The notes below the pieces were generated by a model. The model did no database searches and was not told the DNA's origin. It saw only the letters and a program-made list of their open reading frames with translations. The position numbers and the translations under genes were made by a program. DNA of 64,000 bases from Enterobacter hormaechei subsp. hoffmannii (GTDB taxonomy: Bacteria > Pseudomonadota > Gammaproteobacteria > Enterobacterales > Enterobacteriaceae): positions 2,108,001 through 2,172,000 of the forward strand of contig NZ_CP017186.1 in the NCBI RefSeq assembly GCF_001729745.1, read 5' to 3'. Position 1 is the first letter of the stretch. Each line of letters begins with the position of its first letter. This document shows positions 1 to 9,136 of this stretch, in pieces.

Positions 1-2
1 CG

Positions 3-3000
3 GTGTCAGCGACCGTCACTAATGACCATGGCAATACGGGAACGGGCGAGCGCGATATCACTATCGACGCCAGCCTGCCGGGGCTGCGCGTGGATACCGT
101 GGCGGGCGATGACGTGATCAACAGCATTGAGCATGGTCAGAATCTTATCGTCACTGGCTCAAGCGATGGGCTGGCGGCGGGCACTACGCTCACCGTGACC
201 CTGAATGGCAAGACCTATGCCGCGTCGGCACTGGCAGACGGCTCCTGGACCGCGGCGATCCCGGCGGCAGACGTGGGCGCTCTGGCCGCAGGCACGATGA
301 CCGTCACCGTAGCGGGCCAGAGCGCGGCGGGCAATCCGGTCTCCATCAGCCACGACGTCACCATCGATCTGGCAGCCGTGGCGATCAGCATCGATGCCAT
401 CGCCACCGACGACGTGATTAATGCGGCGGAGAAAGGCGCGGATCTGGTGCTATCCGGCAGCACATCCAATGTGGAAGAGAACCAGACCGTGACCATCATC
501 TTTGGCGGCAAGTCTTACACCGCCAAAGTCGATGCCGACGGCAACTGGACGGCGAACGTGCCTTCCTCGGATCTGGCGGGTCTGAAAGACGGCGACGCCA
601 GCGTGCAGGTGAGCATCACCAACGCGCACGGCAACAGCGCTTCGGCGGGCCGCGAATACAGTGTAGATGCCACCGCGCCAACCGTGACGATTGACACGGT
701 CGCAGGCGACAACGTGATCAACGGCAGCGAAGCGGCTGCGGGCGTGGCCATTTCCGGCACCACCACGGCGGAAGTCGGTCAGACGGTAACCGTAACCTTC
801 GGCGGGAACAGCTACACCGCGCAGGTTCAGCAGGGCGGCGTCTGGAGCGTTAACGTGCCGGGCACAGACCTGTCCGCCCTGGCGGATAACGGCTACACCG
901 TGCAGGTGAGCGTGAGTGACGCCGCGGGTAACCCGGGCAACGCGGGTAAAGCGATTACGCTTGATACCACGCCGCCGACCGTCAGCTTTAACGTCGTGGC
1001 GGGTGATGACGTCATCAACAGCGTGGAGCACGGGCAGGCGCAGATCGTCAGCGGCACCGCAACCGGCGCCAGCGTCGGCGATAAGCTGATTATCACCATC
1101 GGTTCGAATCAGTACACCACCACCGTTGACGCCAGCGGTTACTGGAGCGTGGGCGTTCCGGCCAGCGTGATTTCCGCACTGGCCGACGGCACCGTAACCC
1201 TCAGCGCGACTATCACCGACAGCGCAGGCAACAGCAGCACTCAGACCCATGACGTGGTGGTAAATACCGCATCGGTCGCGCTGACCGTCAACACCCTCAG
1301 CGGTGATGACGTGATCAATGCGGCAGAAGCGGGCGCGTCGCTGGTTATCAACGGTTCCAGTGCGCAGTTCGCCAGCGGCACGCAGGTCACTATCACCCTG
1401 AATGGTAAGAGCTATACGGCCACCATTCAGAGCGACGGCGCCTGGCAGACCACCGTTCCGGCCGCCGACGTGGGCGCTTTGGCCGACGGCGCGAGCTACC
1501 AGGTTTCTGCTTCGGCGCAGGACAGCGCCGGGAACAGCGCCTCGGCGACGCATACCATCAGCGTGGACACCACCGCGCCGGTGATTAGCGTGAACACGTT
1601 GTCGGGCGACGACGTGCTGAATGCGGCGGAAGCTCAGCAGCCGCTCACCGTACACGGCTCTTCCAGCGCGGAAGCAGGCCAGACGGTGACCGTCACGCTG
1701 GGCGGAAAAACCTACACTGCGCTTGTCGGCAGCGATGGCACCTGGACGCTGGACGTTCCGGCGGCAGACCTGGTCGCACTGAGCCAGGGTGCGCTGACGG
1801 TGACCGCCGTGGTCAACGATAAAGCCGGTAACAGCGGCCAGACGACCCATACCTTAACGGTCGATACCGTCGCACCAGCCGTCACCATCAGCACCGTGGC
1901 CGATGACGATATCGTCAACAACGCCGAGCAGCTGGCGGGGCAGACTATTAGCGGGACCACCACCGCGGAGCAGGGCCAGACGGTGACCGTCTCCTTCAAC
2001 GGGCACAGCTATCAGGCGACCGTTGGAGCAGACGGTTCGTGGTCGGTCTTCGTGCCGGGCCGCGACTTCCTCGGCCTGAGCGATGGGGATTACACCATTA
2101 CGGCTACGGTGAGCGATAAGGCGGGTAACCCGGGCAGCGCAACACACGACGTGACGCTGAACGGCGACGTGCCGACCATCGTCATTAACACCTTTGCCCA
2201 GGACGATATCGTCAACGCCGCCGAGCACGGCACGCCGCTAATTGTCAGCGGCACCACCGACGCGCCTGCGGGCCAGACGGTGACCATTACGCTTAACGGT
2301 AAAACCTACACGGCTACTGTTCAAAATGACGGCACCTGGAGCTATACGGTCGGCAGCGCAGACGTGACCGCGCTGGCGGACGGCGGTTCGTACGTGATTA
2401 ACGCGCAGGTGAGCAACGCCATCGGCAATAGCGCCAGCGATAACCACACCGTTACCGTGGATCTCACCGCACCGTCAATGGGGATCAGCATTGATTCCCT
2501 GCAAAACGATACCGGCCTGAGCGCGAGTGACTTCATCACCAACGATAAGCAGGTGGTGGTGAACGGTTCGCTATCGGCGCAGCTCGGCAATAACGAGAAG
2601 GCGCAGATCAGCCTGGACGGTGGTTCAACCTGGATTGACCTGACCGTGACCGGCACCACCTGGCGCTACACCGATGGGCGTACCCTGACGGACGGGACGT
2701 ACCCGTACCAGGTGCGCGTCATTGATAACGCGGGCAACGTCGGGGCAACGGACAGCCAGGACGTGGTAATCGATCTGACGAAACCTGCGGCGACGAGCAT
2801 TACCGTGGATTCCGTCTCGCAGGATACCGGCCTGTCCGACAGCGACTTCATTACCAGCGACAACCAGATTAGCCTGAAAGGGACGCTCGGCGCGGCCCTG
2901 GGCAGCGGCGACCACGCGCAGATCAGCCTGGACGGTGGCGCGACCTGGACTAACGTGAGCGTCAGCGGTCTGAGCTGGACCTACGTTGATGGCCGCACGC

Positions 3001-6000
3001 TGGCCGACGGAGACTACAACTACCAGCTGCGGGTGATTGACGACGCGGGGAATATCAGCGCCACCACCAGCCAGGTGGTGACCATTGATACCGTCGCGCC
3101 GGACGCCAGCAAAACGATCGCTATCGACAGCATCAGCGACGATACCGGCCTGAGCAGCAGCGACTTTATCACCAATGATACCTCCCTGACGCTGCACGGC
3201 TCGCTCGGCGCAACGCTGGCCGACGGCGAATATGCCCAGATTAGCATCGACGGCGGAGTCAGCTGGCAGAACGTGATCGTCACCGGCAACAGTTGGTACT
3301 ACGTGGACGGCCGCACGCTGGGTAACGGCACCTATGACTACTATGTGCGGGTAATAGACATCGCGGGTAACATTGGTGGGTCGGCATATCAGAAGGTGAC
3401 CGTGGACCTGGTGGCGCCTGATAGTGCGATTACCGTCAGCATTGACAGTATTTCAACCGATACGGGCTATAGCGACAGCGACTTCCTGACTAATGATACG
3501 TCACTGACTATCAATGGTTCGATTGGTGCGCCGCTTTCCAGCGGTGAATATGTGCAGATCAGCGTCGATAACGGTTTGACCTGGCAGTATGTCACGATGA
3601 ATGGCAACCGCTGGAGCTTCATCGATATCCGCGATTTGCCTGAAGGGGAACATACCTATCAAGTTCGGGTTGTAGATTTAGCGGGGAATACAGGCGCAAC
3701 GGCTGAGCAGGTGGTTACCGTCGATCTGACGCCGTCTAACACCGCAGCGACAATTATTAGCTATACGGATGAGGTAGGCTCATCACGCGGTGAGTTTAGT
3801 GCTGGCACGACAACAGACGATCGTTTGCCTGTGCTAAACGGCACGTTGTCTTCCTCGCTTTTGACCGGCGAGCTGGTGCGTGTGTATCGCGCCGACGGCA
3901 CCTTGCTTGGCGAGGCTGACGTAAACGGTACTTCCTGGTCCTTCGCCTTGACGGATCCGCTGGTAGATGGAGAAAAAGGGGAATTTTATGCGGTCGTTGT
4001 CGATGCCGCTGGAAATGAAACCACACCTTCACCTGTGTTTGATTTCACCGTTGATTTGCAAATGTATGTAGAGGTGCAGGATACCCTGGATACCACGCCG
4101 ATTATCACCGGCCGCGTTGACTTCGAGATCCTCGATGGTGAATACGTTGAAGTGACGGTCAACAATGTGGTTTACAGTTCTCGCAATGGCGTTGTCGTTG
4201 TTGATCCTAAGAACAGTACCTGGTACGTGCAGATCCCTGACGCAGACGCCCTGGCGCTAGGCACATATGATGTCAAGGCTGCACTTTACAAAGCTGACGG
4301 CACGCAGATCACGGCGGATGACTCCGCGAACGAGCTGACGGTATCACCGACGCCGGAAATAAGTTTTACCTCGACCGCAGCCTCTTCGCAGGATACGGGC
4401 ACGGCACTGACTCTGGCTGAAGATGGCTCATGGAGGATCCTCAGCAATTCTACGGTCTTTACCCAGAACGCAACCAGTTCGACGACGTTAGGTTCATTCA
4501 GCTCCGTCGCAATCAGTGGTCCGGACAGACAGCAGCAATCAACATTTGTCGACTTTGACCGTGATGGCCTGATGGATATCCTCGGTGCAGATACCAGTTA
4601 TGCAAATGGCCAGCAGTCTTTCAAATACAATGCGGACGGCACCTACACCACCTTCCAGGTGGGTTCTAATGGCGTTGCGGGACAGACAAATGATGTCAAT
4701 GGCAATACATGGAGTTGGTACGGCGGCGTAATGGGCATTGATATTGATGGGGATGGATTTGTCGACATGGTATACGGCGATGGATCTCCAAACGATTCCA
4801 ACGCACCGGGTGGCTATGATACGCAAATCGTAATGAACACGGACGGCACTATTATCGGTTTTGACAAAAGTGGTGCTTATGTTGAAACCGCTACAACCCA
4901 GGATGGGGTGGCATCGACCAACAATAACAATGCGCAAATGAGCCGCGATCTCTCTGGCGTGGATCTCAACAATGATGGCTATGTCGACATTGTGTATCAC
5001 GGGACGGTAGGCACCAACTATACCTCAGGCGGAGGCTCCAGCAGTGCGAATACCCGACTGGTGGTCGCGACCAATGGCGTGGATGCAAACGGTAATTATA
5101 CGCTGACCAATACCCAGATTGTGACGGGGGTTTTCTATGGAAATCAGGGTACGACGAGTAATTATTACACCACTATGACCTGGGCCGACCTTAACGGCGA
5201 TGGCTATATGGATCTCTTTGTGGGAGGGCTAACCGGTCAGGGTAACGCCACCAGTGCCGTTTTCTACAACGATGGTGCCGGGAATTTAACCGCGGCGGCT
5301 AACGGTGTGGGAACCGGGTCGAATGTTCAGACCTTCGGCGACAGCGTAAACAGCATGACCTCGCTGGCGGTGGACTGGAACGGTGATGGCAAGATGGATC
5401 TGATCGAGATTGCGGGCGCAGCGGGCAGCACAGTTGCCACTAACGCCAACAATATCGGCATGCTCTGGCTCAACAATGGTGTGAACGCCGGTACAGGGCA
5501 GGTTAACTGGTCATCGCAAACGCTGTTAACGGGCGCAAATCAGGGCAGCACTAACGTCACCACGGGAGCACTAGCGCTCGACCTTGATTATGATGGCGAT
5601 CGCGATTTAGTCGTGTTCCGCGCGGCGGGTGGCAAGACGGAGTACATCGAAAATACCAGTACCATCAACGATGGAACCAGCATCATTCTGCGTATTTCTG
5701 ACGCCAACGGTATTAACGCCTTCTATGGTAATACGGTACTGCTGGTAGACGAGAGTACCGGTAAAGTTGTTAGTTCACAGGTCCTTAACCCGCAGGGCGG
5801 CGTGAACATGAACGATTCGACAGGGCTGGTGTATTTCTACGGTCTTGATGCGAGCAAGTCTTACAGCGCTGTACTGCTTTCTAATGCTAATGACTTTGGC
5901 GGTGTTTCGTCCGTCAGTTTCGACTCTTCCGGGACAACGAATACCATCGAGAACGTCAACGCTTCCTGGGCGGGACTCAAAGCGGTAGAGAAGAACCATG

Positions 6001-6794
6001 CCTATGTATTGACCGCAGAAAATGGGGATGCAGTCGTTGATAGCGCCCAGGCCGCAACGGATGGAAGCAATTCAGTAGGTATTGTAGGAACAGGTTACAA
6101 CGACACGCTATACGCAACGGCCGGTACGCATATTTATAACGGTGGCGGCGGTAGCCGCGTGGTATCCGATGTGAACGTCTGGACCGCCGAAGGGGGAATG
6201 GATATTGTCGATTACAAGCTCGCTGGTTCGACAGCGCTGAATATCGATCTCAGTAAGACCGGTATGCAAGATACAGGTTTTGGTTCTGCACGGTTTGTCA
6301 ACATTGAAGGGCTGGCTGGTGGAAATGGTGACGATGTCTTTACAGGCAATACCGCGGATAACTTCTTTGAAGGCCGCGGCGGTAACGACACCTTCAACAT
6401 CGGCAGCGGCGGTCAGGACACGCTGCTCTATAAGCTGATCAACGCGTCTGACGCGACGGGCGGCAACGGTAGCGATGTGGTGAACGGCTTTACCGTCGGT
6501 ACCTGGGAAGGGACGGCAGACACGGACCGCATCGATCTGCGCGACCTGCTTTCCGACAGCGGCTATACCGGCACCGGCTCGGCGAGCTACGTGAACGGCG
6601 TGGCGACGCTGGACAGTAGCGCGGGCAACGTTGCTGACTACATCCGCGTGGTGCAGAACGGCAGCAACACCGAGATCCAGGTTGACCTCGACGGGACGGG
6701 CGGCCAGTTCTCGCCAACCACCCTGGTGACGCTGAACGGCGTGCAGACGGATCTGGCGACGCTGCTGGCAAATCATCAATTGTTAATTGCGTAA
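3..6794 (+). CDS. Giant type I-secreted Ig-repeat adhesin, 5'-truncated by the window (BapA/SiiE/LapA-like)
   Basis: Visible are 2263 codons of a protein that surely begins upstream, because the first in-frame start lies inside an Ig-like repeat. Residues 1-820 hold eight ~100-residue Ig-like units, each opening with a GDDVINAAE-type motif. Residues 820-1240 hold four ~106-residue units with a DTGLSxSDF motif, followed by a degenerate fifth. Residues 1515-1865 carry six FG-GAP/calcium-loop motifs of the DxDxDGxxD kind. Residues 2028-2150 carry glycine-aspartate-rich RTX-like turns (GGNGDDVFTG, GRGGNDTF), and the last ~110 residues look like the C-terminal target domain of type I-secreted adhesins. 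The exporter genes follow directly. The expected role is surface adhesion and biofilm formation. Composition drops between about 3400 and 6360 and rises again at the tail. The closest named family is uncertain, so no symbol is given. Confidence 0.88.
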   Translation: MSATVTNDHGNTGTGERDITIDASLPGLRVDTVAGDDVINSIEHGQNLIVTGSSDGLAAGTTLTVTLNGKTYAASALADGSWTAAIPAADVGALAAGTMTVTVAGQSAAGNPVSISHDVTIDLAAVAISIDAIATDDVINAAEKGADLVLSGSTSNVEENQTVTIIFGGKSYTAKVDADGNWTANVPSSDLAGLKDGDASVQVSITNAHGNSASAGREYSVDATAPTVTIDTVAGDNVINGSEAAAGVAISGTTTAEVGQTVTVTFGGNSYTAQVQQGGVWSVNVPGTDLSALADNGYTVQVSVSDAAGNPGNAGKAITLDTTPPTVSFNVVAGDDVINSVEHGQAQIVSGTATGASVGDKLIITIGSNQYTTTVDASGYWSVGVPASVISALADGTVTLSATITDSAGNSSTQTHDVVVNTASVALTVNTLSGDDVINAAEAGASLVINGSSAQFASGTQVTITLNGKSYTATIQSDGAWQTTVPAADVGALADGASYQVSASAQDSAGNSASATHTISVDTTAPVISVNTLSGDDVLNAAEAQQPLTVHGSSSAEAGQTVTVTLGGKTYTALVGSDGTWTLDVPAADLVALSQGALTVTAVVNDKAGNSGQTTHTLTVDTVAPAVTISTVADDDIVNNAEQLAGQTISGTTTAEQGQTVTVSFNGHSYQATVGADGSWSVFVPGRDFLGLSDGDYTITATVSDKAGNPGSATHDVTLNGDVPTIVINTFAQDDIVNAAEHGTPLIVSGTTDAPAGQTVTITLNGKTYTATVQNDGTWSYTVGSADVTALADGGSYVINAQVSNAIGNSASDNHTVTVDLTAPSMGISIDSLQNDTGLSASDFITNDKQVVVNGSLSAQLGNNEKAQISLDGGSTWIDLTVTGTTWRYTDGRTLTDGTYPYQVRVIDNAGNVGATDSQDVVIDLTKPAATSITVDSVSQDTGLSDSDFITSDNQISLKGTLGAALGSGDHAQISLDGGATWTNVSVSGLSWTYVDGRTLADGDYNYQLRVIDDAGNISATTSQVVTIDTVAPDASKTIAIDSISDDTGLSSSDFITNDTSLTLHGSLGATLADGEYAQISIDGGVSWQNVIVTGNSWYYVDGRTLGNGTYDYYVRVIDIAGNIGGSAYQKVTVDLVAPDSAITVSIDSISTDTGYSDSDFLTNDTSLTINGSIGAPLSSGEYVQISVDNGLTWQYVTMNGNRWSFIDIRDLPEGEHTYQVRVVDLAGNTGATAEQVVTVDLTPSNTAATIISYTDEVGSSRGEFSAGTTTDDRLPVLNGTLSSSLLTGELVRVYRADGTLLGEADVNGTSWSFALTDPLVDGEKGEFYAVVVDAAGNETTPSPVFDFTVDLQMYVEVQDTLDTTPIITGRVDFEILDGEYVEVTVNNVVYSSRNGVVVVDPKNSTWYVQIPDADALALGTYDVKAALYKADGTQITADDSANELTVSPTPEISFTSTAASSQDTGTALTLAEDGSWRILSNSTVFTQNATSSTTLGSFSSVAISGPDRQQQSTFVDFDRDGLMDILGADTSYANGQQSFKYNADGTYTTFQVGSNGVAGQTNDVNGNTWSWYGGVMGIDIDGDGFVDMVYGDGSPNDSNAPGGYDTQIVMNTDGTIIGFDKSGAYVETATTQDGVASTNNNNAQMSRDLSGVDLNNDGYVDIVYHGTVGTNYTSGGGSSSANTRLVVATNGVDANGNYTLTNTQIVTGVFYGNQGTTSNYYTTMTWADLNGDGYMDLFVGGLTGQGNATSAVFYNDGAGNLTAAANGVGTGSNVQTFGDSVNSMTSLAVDWNGDGKMDLIEIAGAAGSTVATNANNIGMLWLNNGVNAGTGQVNWSSQTLLTGANQGSTNVTTGALALDLDYDGDRDLVVFRAAGGKTEYIENTSTINDGTSIILRISDANGINAFYGNTVLLVDESTGKVVSSQVLNPQGGVNMNDSTGLVYFYGLDASKSYSAVLLSNANDFGGVSSVSFDSSGTTNTIENVNASWAGLKAVEKNHAYVLTAENGDAVVDSAQAATDGSNSVGIVGTGYNDTLYATAGTHIYNGGGGSRVVSDVNVWTAEGGMDIVDYKLAGSTALNIDLSKTGMQDTGFGSARFVNIEGLAGGNGDDVFTGNTADNFFEGRGGNDTFNIGSGGQDTLLYKLINASDATGGNGSDVVNGFTVGTWEGTADTDRIDLRDLLSDSGYTGTGSASYVNGVATLDSSAGNVADYIRVVQNGSNTEIQVDLDGTGGQFSPTTLVTLNGVQTDLATLLANHQLLIA
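105..2465 (+). repeat. Eight tandem ~300-bp Ig-like coding repeats (type A)
   Basis: The codon pair that opens the DVIN motif recurs at 111, 411, 711, 1008, 1308, 1611, 1908 and 2205, giving steps of 300, 300, 297, 300, 303, 297 and 297 bases. All steps are multiples of three, so the units are in-frame protein repeats. Copy number could change by recombination, and the region may be collapsed in short-read assemblies. Confidence 0.93.
2466..3735 (+). repeat. Four tandem ~318-bp Ig-like coding repeats (type B)
   Basis: The aspartate codon of the DTGLS/DTGYS motif recurs at 2508, 2823, 3141 and 3459, giving steps of 315, 318 and 318 bases. Each unit has SDFIT, ISLDGGxTW-like and RVIDxAGN segments. 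A fifth, poorly conserved copy follows at about 3750-4060. This is a second Ig-like family, distinct from the type A units upstream. Confidence 0.9.
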
Positions 6795-6800
6795 AACAAC

Positions 6801-6829
6801 GCCGCGGGGAGCGATCCTCGCGGCTTTTT
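6801..6829 (+). terminator. Rho-independent terminator after the adhesin gene
   Basis: A 10-bp stem (gccgcgggga / tcctcgcggc, with one G-U pair) closes a GCGA loop and is followed by TTTTT. It lies 6 bases after the adhesin stop, so the exporter genes probably use their own promoter or depend on read-through. Confidence 0.85.
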
Positions 6830-6970
6830 GCGTTTCTTTACATTAATAGCCATAACCCTCTATTTCACAAGATTATTTTGCGGGCTCGTTTAGGTAACGT
6901 TCGATTTCTAATCATCTCGCAAAGGTATCATTTCAGTGCGAAATCATCGCCCTGAACAGGACGTAGCATT

Positions 6971-9136
6971 ATGAAGACACATCCACAGTACGAACCCTGG
7001 TTGCAGGGCATGCTCATCATCGCTAAGCACTATCGGCTGGATTTTTCGGCGGAGCATGTTCGGGTCACGATTAACCATGAAAGCCAGTCTTCGCGCCAGC
7101 TGGTGCTGGAGGAGATGGCGCGCCAGCTTGGGCTGGGGATGCGTTGGGTAGCGGCGGAAGCCGTATCGCTCGACCCGTGGCGCTTACCGCTGCTGGCGGA
7201 GTTCACCGGCGGGCAAATCGCGGTCATCAACCGTATGGACAACGAAGGGAACATCAGCGTGCAGTTCAGCGGCGACGGCGGCCTGGAGACGACGCTGACG
7301 CGTGACGAACTCGGTTCGCGGTTAAAAGGGCTGATGGTGCTGCGTCCCCTGGAGTCCACGCCGGATGCGCGCGTGGATGATTACATCAAACCCTATGAGA
7401 AAAACTGGTTCTGGCAGCTGGCGCTGAAAGACTGGCGTCGTTACAGCGATATTATGCTGGTGGCGCTGGTCGCCAACGTGCTGGCGCTCTCCGGCATGGT
7501 CTTTTCCATGCAGGTGTATGACAGGGTGGTGCCGTCCCAGTCGGAGGCCACGCTGTGGGTGCTGTTTGGGGGCGTGATGATCGCTATCGTGTTTGAATTC
7601 ATCATGCGCATGCTGCGGGTGCATATTTCGGATGTGGTAGGGAAACGCGCCGACCTGCGTATTTCCGAGCGCGTGTTTGCCCACGCCCTGCGGATTAAAA
7701 ACGGCGCACGGTCGAAATCGACCGGGTCGTTTATCGCCCAGATCCGCGAGCTGGAGTCGGTGCGGGAGCTGATCACCTCCACCACCATTGCAGCCATCTC
7801 CGATCTGCCGTTCTTCCTGCTGTTCGTCTTCATTCTGTGGATGATTGGCGGCCCGCTGGTGCTGGTGGTGCTGCTGGCCGTGCCGCTGCTGCTCATTCCC
7901 GGCCTGCTGGTGCAGCGCCCGCTGGGAAAACTCTCCAGCGAAGGGATGCGTGAATCGGCGATTCGTAACGCCACGCTGGTGGAAGCGGTGCAGGGGCTTG
8001 AGGACATCAAGCTGATGCGCGCCGAGCAGCGGTTCCAGAACCAGTGGAATAACACCAATGACGTTGCCGCCAGCGTCGGCATGAAACAGCGCTGGCTGAC
8101 GGGGCTGCTGCTGACCTGGACCCAGGAGGTGCAATCTATCGTCTACGCCGTGGTGCTGCTGGTGGGCTGTTACCTGGTCATCAGCGGCGACATGACCACC
8201 GGTGCGCTGGTGGGCACCTCGATTCTGGCGTCCCGCACCATTGCGCCGCTGTCGCAGATTTCCGGCGTGCTCTCCCGCTGGCAGTCAGCAAAGGTGGCCC
8301 GCAAGGGACTGGATGACCTGATGCAGCGTCCGATTGACGATCCCCTGCACGGCAAAAAAGTGCATAAAGCCCACCTGCGCGGTGATTATCAGCTGGACGA
8401 CGTCGGGTTTTATTACGACGAAGAAGAGAAGCTCACCGTGCTGAACGTCAGCAAACTGCACATTCGCGCCGGGGAGCGCGTGGCGGTGCTCGGGCGGAAT
8501 GGTTCGGGGAAAAGCACTTTGCTGCACCTGCTGGCGGGAATGCAGGAGCCACAGCAGGGCAGCATTTTGCTGGACGATATTGCTCTCAATCATCTTGACC
8601 CGGCTGACGTACGCCGCGATATGCAGCTGCTCAGTCAGCAGGCGAGGCTGTTCTTCGGCTCCGTACGCGACAACATCCTGATGGGTAATCCGCTGGCGAC
8701 AGACGAGGAAATCCATCAGGCGTTGGTCAATAGCGGCGCGCTGGAGTTTGTGCGCAAGCAGAAAATGGGGCTGAACACCATCATCAACGAGGGCGGAATG
8801 GGGCTTTCCGGCGGGCAACGTCAGGCGCTGCTGCTGGCCCGCGCGCTGATCACCTCGCCGAATATTCTGCTGCTGGATGAACCCACCGCCTGGCTGGATG
8901 AGGTCAGCGAGAAGCAGTTTATCCAGCATCTGCACCAGTGGCTCGGTAAGCGCCGGACGCTGGTGGTGGCGACGCATCGTCTGCCGATTCTGGACCTGGT
9001 TGACCGCATCATCGTGCTGGAAAACGGCAAAGTGGTGATGGATGGCCCTCGTGATGCCATTTTACGCCAGCACGGAATGGCCCCGCAGCAGGCGCCGCAG
9101 CGCACGGTTAGACTGAAAACGGAGGGCGTGGCATGA
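6971..9136 (+). CDS. Type I secretion ABC transporter (permease/ATPase), LapB-like
   Basis: This 721-residue inner-membrane ABC exporter is predicted to drive one-step secretion of the adjacent adhesin through a TolC-type channel. Residues 1-140 correspond to the C39-like domain of type I exporters. No cysteine is visible there, so it should bind substrate rather than cleave it, as in LapB-type systems. A six-helix membrane domain spans roughly 160-440. The ATPase domain has Walker A (GRNGSGKST, ~507-515), the LSGGQRQ signature (~612), Walker B (ILLLDEPTA, ~632) and an H-loop (VVATHR, ~665). Length is normal for the family. The stop overlaps the next gene's ATG in ATGA, indicating translational coupling. 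No outer-membrane TolC partner is seen in the window. Confidence 0.93.
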   Translation: MKTHPQYEPWLQGMLIIAKHYRLDFSAEHVRVTINHESQSSRQLVLEEMARQLGLGMRWVAAEAVSLDPWRLPLLAEFTGGQIAVINRMDNEGNISVQFSGDGGLETTLTRDELGSRLKGLMVLRPLESTPDARVDDYIKPYEKNWFWQLALKDWRRYSDIMLVALVANVLALSGMVFSMQVYDRVVPSQSEATLWVLFGGVMIAIVFEFIMRMLRVHISDVVGKRADLRISERVFAHALRIKNGARSKSTGSFIAQIRELESVRELITSTTIAAISDLPFFLLFVFILWMIGGPLVLVVLLAVPLLLIPGLLVQRPLGKLSSEGMRESAIRNATLVEAVQGLEDIKLMRAEQRFQNQWNNTNDVAASVGMKQRWLTGLLLTWTQEVQSIVYAVVLLVGCYLVISGDMTTGALVGTSILASRTIAPLSQISGVLSRWQSAKVARKGLDDLMQRPIDDPLHGKKVHKAHLRGDYQLDDVGFYYDEEEKLTVLNVSKLHIRAGERVAVLGRNGSGKSTLLHLLAGMQEPQQGSILLDDIALNHLDPADVRRDMQLLSQQARLFFGSVRDNILMGNPLATDEEIHQALVNSGALEFVRKQKMGLNTIINEGGMGLSGGQRQALLLARALITSPNILLLDEPTAWLDEVSEKQFIQHLHQWLGKRRTLVVATHRLPILDLVDRIIVLENGKVVMDGPRDAILRQHGMAPQQAPQRTVRLKTEGVA

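Noticed and set aside
450-1850. A 466-codon open frame antisense to the adhesin gene
   Set aside because: It mirrors the in-frame repeats and the GC-rich codon bias of the plus strand, has no ribosome site, and its repeats are simply the complement of the Ig units.
105-3735. Regular ~300-base repeats as a CRISPR-like or satellite array
   Set aside because: The units are much too long, differ in sequence, and keep the reading frame; they are protein-domain repeats.
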